This document shows positions 22,591 to 25,564 of a stretch of 25,564 nt of DNA, one piece after another. How positions within the stretch are numbered: the stretch's first letter is position 1; every line of letters begins with the position of its first letter. This DNA is from a virus: positions 1 through 25,564 of the IMG/VR virus record IMGVR_UViG_3300010883_018296. One strand, 5' to 3'. A program made the translations under genes and the position numbers. The notes under the pieces are model-generated. The model searched no databases, was not told the origin of the DNA, and was given only the letters and a program-made list of their open reading frames with translations.

Positions 22591-22642
22591 ATTTTACTCT
22601 TATTATATTATTATTTAAACATGTCCTCATAGTATCATATAT

Positions 22643-22672
22643 TTGAGTTGTAGTTAAGTTTTTTGTGATAAT
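22643..22672 (+). promoter_or_regulatory. Candidate sigma70 promoter (TTGAGT-N18-GATAAT)
   Basis: TTGAGT at 22643-22648 and GATAAT at 22667-22672 are separated by 18 bases, with TGT directly before the -10 box. A transcript would begin near 22679, about 53 bases before the ATG at 22732. A closer extended -10 element competes with it. Confidence 0.35.
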
Positions 22673-22716
22673 CGTGGTATAAGTGTCTTCTTTTTGTTTA
22701 ATTATTTTGTGTTAAG

Positions 22717-22725
22717 TGTTATAAT
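22717..22725 (+). promoter_or_regulatory. Extended -10 element next to start codon
   Basis: TGTTATAAT at 22717-22725 is a perfect extended -10 box. A start 6-8 bases further would fall on 22731-22733, right at the ATG of the next gene (22732), giving a leaderless transcript. No ribosome binding site precedes that ATG, which agrees with this reading. No clear -35 box is present. The AT-rich region makes a chance match possible. Confidence 0.4.
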
Positions 22726-22731
22726 AATATT

Positions 22732-23751
22732 ATGCAAATACATATTTTAAAACTTTGCGTAGCGTTACTAGCCCCTGAGTCGACCGGACTGGATCCTCAC
22801 GGAAGAGCACTGCACCTTCCTTTAGTTGAGGGTTTCAATGTCTCGCACTCTGCGTGTATTGCTACTGCTAAACAAGCACGAAGGCTAGACGTGGATCCTT
22901 TCGTAATGGCTGCGTTAACCTATCGTATTAACAAATTCTCTCCTAAGTTAGCAGCAAAATCTAAAATACAAAAAAATATAAGAGAACAGTATGGCTGTGA
23001 GAAGAATGGCCAGTTTATTAAAAGTTCTTGTAGTTCTTTTATGTTAGACCCTCAATATTTCAGATCTTTACTAAATCAGACTGTTGAAGAGAGCACAAGA
23101 TCCGCAGATAGGCTTCCAGACTACAGAAAGGCCCTTTGTAGGTTCTTAACGCCTTGGAGTAATACCTGCACTAGGGAAAGTAGAAAAGAGGCTAAAATCA
23201 TCGAAAACATGGCTTTTAGGTTTGCAAACGTATATGGAAGAAGTCGACCAGACTTTACCTACTACTCTCCTTTCAAAATCGGACCTACTGAAGAAGAGAT
23301 TATAAGAGATGGAAGAAGAAGAGAAAGACAATTAGATAGACAGTATCGATCTGTAGATCCTTATCTTAACCATATGTTAGGTGACCTAGGTTATAGGCGT
23401 AATAGAAATGGAAGGGGACCGTTACATACACAAAGAACTGAAAGGGATCTAATGTTCTTATATAATGTTTTTGGTAACGATGTTCCTGTAGAAGCAGTAA
23501 ATAACGGAAGTAATACAGTTAATTACTTTGTTCATATATCTGATCATAACACAATGAAACAAGTTCTCTGGTATATTAATGGTCAAACTTCAAGAATATA
23601 TGAAGAAGAATATTATGCTGGAAACCTCCGTGAATTACATAATGGGGTTTTTGAAATTGTTTTTAAATCTAGAAGATATGAATTCAAATCGATTACAATA
23701 AAAGTGATACCAACTAATAGTAGTTATCAAGTTATGATATTCAGAAGATAG
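22732..23751 (+). CDS. Unknown, possibly exported protein with SLT-like N-terminal region
   Basis: A 339-residue protein of uncertain family. A short hydrophobic N-terminus (MQIHILKLCVALLAP) and several cysteines (C42, C89, C100 and two more near 140-150) suggest export and disulfides. Residues 47-71 (LDVDPFVMAALTYRINKFSP) resemble the start of a soluble lytic transglycosylase domain, but the catalytic Glu position appears to be I66, so peptidoglycan cleavage is doubtful. The middle is arginine-rich; the last about 90 residues look beta-rich. No ribosome binding site precedes the ATG and an in-frame stop lies just upstream, so the start is fixed. Confidence 0.65.
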   Translation: MQIHILKLCVALLAPESTGLDPHGRALHLPLVEGFNVSHSACIATAKQARRLDVDPFVMAALTYRINKFSPKLAAKSKIQKNIREQYGCEKNGQFIKSSCSSFMLDPQYFRSLLNQTVEESTRSADRLPDYRKALCRFLTPWSNTCTRESRKEAKIIENMAFRFANVYGRSRPDFTYYSPFKIGPTEEEIIRDGRRRERQLDRQYRSVDPYLNHMLGDLGYRRNRNGRGPLHTQRTERDLMFLYNVFGNDVPVEAVNNGSNTVNYFVHISDHNTMKQVLWYINGQTSRIYEEEYYAGNLRELHNGVFEIVFKSRRYEFKSITIKVIPTNSSYQVMIFRR

Positions 23752-23782
23752 CTTTACAAAATCAAAAATATATGATAACATC

Positions 23783-23804
23783 TAATTTATTAAAAAATAA
23801 GTTA
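23783..23804 (+). other. AU-only hairpin before HTH gene
   Basis: A 9-base stem (arms TAATTTATT and AATAAGTTA, one G-U pair) with an AAAA loop lies 8 bases before the ATG at 23813, where a ribosome binding site would be expected and is lacking. It could limit translation, but an all-A/T stem is weak and may be incidental. Confidence 0.25.
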
Positions 23805-23812
23805 TTAATTTT

Positions 23813-24154
23813 ATGAAAGAAAACAATAAAAAACATTATTCACTTAATAGCAAATTAATTAAAGAAAACAAAATTGATTCTAACTTTTTGTTTACTTTTA
23901 ATTCTTTAACTTTAGAAGAGATCATTGGTCTTAAGTTAGAGTCTGCTTGTAACTTAGTTGATGGTAAATTATATGGAATTCCATTATGGAAGTCAATGAA
24001 AAGTATAGTGAACGATTCAATATTGAAATATGCATATGCAGCCTCAAAATCTAAGGCTGACGCCGCTAGGTTTTTAGGAATTACCATATCCCAGTACAAC
24101 TATTTAATAAGAAGATACCAAATTAAAACGTATTTTGAAGATAATGAAGACTAA
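23813..24154 (+). CDS. Fis/NtrC-type helix-turn-helix protein
   Basis: A 113-residue protein. The C-terminal part, YAASKSKADAARFLGITISQ then YNYLIRRYQI (about 75-104), is a Fis/NtrC-type HTH, with AA..LGI in the classic positions. The N-terminal half contains LTLEEIIGLKLES and DGKLYGIPLW, which I recall from small conserved phage proteins but cannot assign. It is likely a DNA-binding regulator or architectural protein. No ribosome binding site is visible. It could regulate the nearby divergent promoters, but nothing in the sequence shows targets. Confidence 0.65.
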   Translation: MKENNKKHYSLNSKLIKENKIDSNFLFTFNSLTLEEIIGLKLESACNLVDGKLYGIPLWKSMKSIVNDSILKYAYAASKSKADAARFLGITISQYNYLIRRYQIKTYFEDNED

Positions 24155-24190
24155 TATATTAATACGAATCGGTATCCTACGGGTGGTATT

Positions 24191-24215
24191 GTCAGAAGGA
24201 GGTTGGACTTTTGAC
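24191..24215 (+). other. Hairpin presenting a Shine-Dalgarno-like loop
   Basis: GTCAGAAG and CTTTTGAC form an 8-base stem (one G-U pair) around the loop GAGGTTGGA. The AAGGAGG at 24196-24202 straddles stem and loop. A U tract after the stem is absent, so it is unlikely to be an intrinsic terminator. It fits an RNA switch or protein-binding site in the leader of the following gene. Confidence 0.4.
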
Positions 24216-24252
24216 ACTTAAAAATAATATAATTTTACGGAGTTATGTATGA
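24211..24252 (+). other. Possible 13-residue leader peptide, TTG start
   Basis: A TTG eight bases after AAGGAGG opens a 13-codon frame (MTLKNNIILRSYV) whose TGA overlaps the ATG of the next gene (ATGA). Both the strong ribosome binding site and the exact overlap argue for use, perhaps to couple translation; the short length and TTG start argue for caution. Confidence 0.3.
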
Positions 24253-24422
24253 GTGAAGATGTGAAGCAGGGAAAGCCTTGGAAGAATAGCCGCCCTTTTG
24301 CAACATATGAAGAGGCAGACGTTCATCGATTAGAAATTCTTTCAGATCCTTCTAAAGAGGTTAAGGTAAAGAAAAGAGAGGGTGGACGTTTTGTTGTAAA
24401 ATCCAGGACTAAGAAAGACTAA
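24249..24422 (+). CDS. Small basic phage protein, paralogue of 25203-25394
   Basis: A 57-residue protein from an ATG that follows GGAG by six bases. It contains FATYEEADVHRLEILSD and ends in GGRFVVKSRTKKD. The small protein at 25203-25394 shares the order F-x-T-Y-x-x-A, then G-x-F-x-V and a basic end, so the two are probably paralogues flanking the phosphomannomutase gene. I recall similar small proteins in T4-like phages. Function unknown; a small alpha/beta fold is likely. Confidence 0.75.
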   Translation: MSEDVKQGKPWKNSRPFATYEEADVHRLEILSDPSKEVKVKKREGGRFVVKSRTKKD

Positions 24423-24424
24423 AA

Positions 24425-25219
24425 ATGAGTTGGAACTTAGATAATCCAGTACCAAGGGACATTGTTTTTATATTTGATGTAGATGGTACCCTAACCCCTG
24501 CCAGAAAAAGTATAACACCAGAATTCTGTAAGTTTTTTGAAGAATGGATCACAGGAAAAGAAGTATATCTCGCTTCTGGTTCAGACATGTCAAAACTAAG
24601 AGAGCAATTACCAGAAGGTATCTTGCATGGAGTTAAAGGTGTGTATGCGAGTTGTGGCAATGAATACTATGTTAAGGATAATATATTCTATAAAAACAAT
24701 TTTGAACCTCCGGGAGAACTAGTTCTGATGTTGAATGATCACATCAATAATAAAAGCGAATATCAGAAAAGGTACGGCAATCATATTGAGCATAGATCGG
24801 GAATGTTAAACTTTTCAGTTGTTGGAAGAAACGCCCCGGACGAAGAAAGACTTAAGTATTATAAATGGGATTTCACCGCTAAAGAGAGAGAAGCATTAGC
24901 ACGTCAAATAGAGAGTATGTTCCCTGATATCGAAGCCACTGTTGGTGGTCAAATAAGCATTGATATATATCCTAAAGGCAAAGACAAATCTCAAATCTTA
25001 AAAGATTTAAATTATAATAGGTATGTTTTTTTCGGAGATAAACAACAACCGGGTGGGAATGACCATTCTCTTGCAATGGCAATTAGTAAGAAAGACCGAT
25101 TTAATACCCACAATGTAAAAGGGTATAAAGATACTTGGAAGACCCTAAAGGGCTTATATCTAGGTAAAATATGTGAAAATGAAAATTGTGGAGGGTGTGG
25201 TTGTGTCGAATATCAATGA
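24425..25219 (+). CDS. Eukaryotic-type phosphomannomutase (HAD superfamily)
   Basis: A 264-residue protein of the eukaryotic-type phosphomannomutase group, which converts mannose-6-phosphate to mannose-1-phosphate. Evidence: FDVDGTLTPAR (17-27) with nucleophile D18 and acid D20; the ASGSD motif; cap-domain HRSGMLNFSVVGRNAPDEER; GGQISIDIYPKGKDK; and FFGDK followed by PGGNDH for magnesium binding. This is unrelated to bacterial ManB/AlgC. The C-terminus carries an extra ENENCGGCGC segment not usual in the family. The ATG is two bases after the preceding stop. Product use is probably GDP-mannose, the precursor of GDP-fucose needed by the GT11 enzyme on the other strand; no GDP-mannose pyrophosphorylase is visible. 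Confidence 0.88.
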   Translation: MSWNLDNPVPRDIVFIFDVDGTLTPARKSITPEFCKFFEEWITGKEVYLASGSDMSKLREQLPEGILHGVKGVYASCGNEYYVKDNIFYKNNFEPPGELVLMLNDHINNKSEYQKRYGNHIEHRSGMLNFSVVGRNAPDEERLKYYKWDFTAKEREALARQIESMFPDIEATVGGQISIDIYPKGKDKSQILKDLNYNRYVFFGDKQQPGGNDHSLAMAISKKDRFNTHNVKGYKDTWKTLKGLYLGKICENENCGGCGCVEYQ

Positions 25220-25394
25220 GAGTGACGTGATGGAAATAGCAAAATTTAAAACTTATCAGCAAGCATTTATAGAAGTTAAACAAATACTTGAAATGTCTGC
25301 TGATATGTCTTCGGAATTTGCAGCACTTCCAAAGATAACAAAAGAAGATGATGGTTGGTTTCTTGTCACTCTATCTGTTAGGAAAAGAAAATAA
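25203..25394 (+). CDS. Small phage protein, paralogue of 24249-24422
   Basis: A 63-residue protein starting at a GTG at 25203, which follows GGAGG eight bases upstream and overlaps the phosphomannomutase end by 17 bases. An ATG at 25230 is a shorter alternative with a poorer site. FKTYQQAFIEVKQIL and GWFLVTLSVRKRK parallel the other small protein. Function unknown. Confidence 0.65.
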   Translation: MSNINESDVMEIAKFKTYQQAFIEVKQILEMSADMSSEFAALPKITKEDDGWFLVTLSVRKRK

Positions 25395-25398
25395 AAGG

Positions 25399-25427
25399 TT
25401 GACATTTATGTATGCTTGGGGTATAAT
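25399..25427 (+). promoter_or_regulatory. Consensus sigma70 promoter for the tRNA genes
   Basis: TTGACA at 25399-25404 and TATAAT at 25422-25427 are separated by 17 bases, the ideal bacterial sigma70 spacing with no mismatch. A transcript would begin near 25434, at most a few bases before the tRNA-Arg 5' end (25436). This is the clearest promoter in the window and suggests expression by unmodified host polymerase. Confidence 0.88.
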
Positions 25428-25435
25428 GTGTTTAT

Positions 25436-25512
<77 letters not shown>

Positions 25513-25515
25513 TAT

Positions 25516-25564
25516 GCCTCTTTAGCTCAGTTGGTAGAGCAGTTGATTTGTAATCAGCAGGTCG
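25516..25564 (+). tRNA. tRNA-Thr (anticodon TGT), cut by window end
   Basis: The first 49 bases of a tRNA three bases after the previous one. Acceptor 5' arm GCCTCTT, D stem GCTC/GAGC, anticodon stem GTTGA/TCAGC (one T-G pair) and loop TTTGTAA give anticodon TGT (threonine, ACA). The T arm and acceptor 3' side lie beyond the edge. It probably shares the promoter of the preceding tRNA. Confidence 0.88.

Noticed and set aside
24211-24233. TTGACA followed by TATAAT as a promoter for the 57-residue gene
   Set aside because: The spacer is only 11 bases, far from the 16-18 needed.

Overview
The window looks like part of the genome of a large T4-like (tailed, myovirus-type) phage, probably marine or aquatic, with a Gram-negative host. 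The evidence is the dense packing with start/stop overlaps (TAATG, ATGA), AT-rich composition, a PIN-PhoH ATPase, a ClpP-like protease, a RecB/Cas4-like nuclease, small phage-type hypothetical proteins, a tandem tRNA pair and one well-placed T4-type late promoter core (TATAAATA). No rRNA, ribosomal protein, insertion sequence or CRISPR array is visible. The phage assignment is inference from gene content; no capsid or tail gene lies in the window. No gene-free stretch exceeds about 150 bases.

Layout. (1) Positions 1-16761, minus strand: about 22 head-to-tail genes forming a glycan biosynthesis island. Transcription runs from high to low coordinates. It starts with two GT4 glycosyltransferases and a two-domain glycosyltransferase. 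Next come a UDP-GlcNAc 2-epimerase, a GT-D-like transferase, an acetyltransferase, a short DegT aminotransferase, two FkbM-type methyltransferases, a GT11 fucosyltransferase and another GT-B protein. After these come a GDP-fucose-synthase-like reductase, a related epimerase, a conserved unknown, a heptose-kinase-like PfkB protein, a DUF962/Mpo1-like membrane protein, an SDR, an RfaE2-like nucleotidyltransferase, a small HAD phosphatase, a cupin and an RmlB-like dehydratase. The start of another gene is cut by the left edge. (2) 16771-20475, minus strand: phage core genes, namely nuclease, unknown, metalloprotease, unknown, PIN-PhoH and a small lipoprotein. (3) 20553-21332, plus strand: an exported trypsin-like protease, divergent from the lipoprotein gene. 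(4) 21327-22590, minus strand: a two-helix membrane protein, a ClpP-like protease, a zinc-ribbon protein and a 24-residue membrane peptide. (5) 22732-25564, plus strand: a possible exported protein, a Fis-type HTH protein, two related small proteins flanking a eukaryotic-type phosphomannomutase, then a consensus sigma70 promoter and tRNA-Arg(TCT) and tRNA-Thr(TGT), the latter cut by the right edge.

How the genes fit together (inference). The island carries pieces of several activated-sugar routes: dTDP-4-keto-6-deoxyglucose to an N-acetylated amino sugar (RmlB, DegT, GNAT), UDP-ManNAc (WecB), a GDP-mannose/GDP-fucose branch (phosphomannomutase, fucose synthase, GT11), and kinase/phosphatase/nucleotidyltransferase/SDR steps resembling ADP-heptose synthesis. 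With at least five glycosyltransferases and two methyltransferases it could assemble a methylated oligosaccharide. The target may be host lipopolysaccharide, the virion surface, or DNA; sequence alone does not decide. Several routes lack a step and would have to borrow from the host or from elsewhere in the genome.
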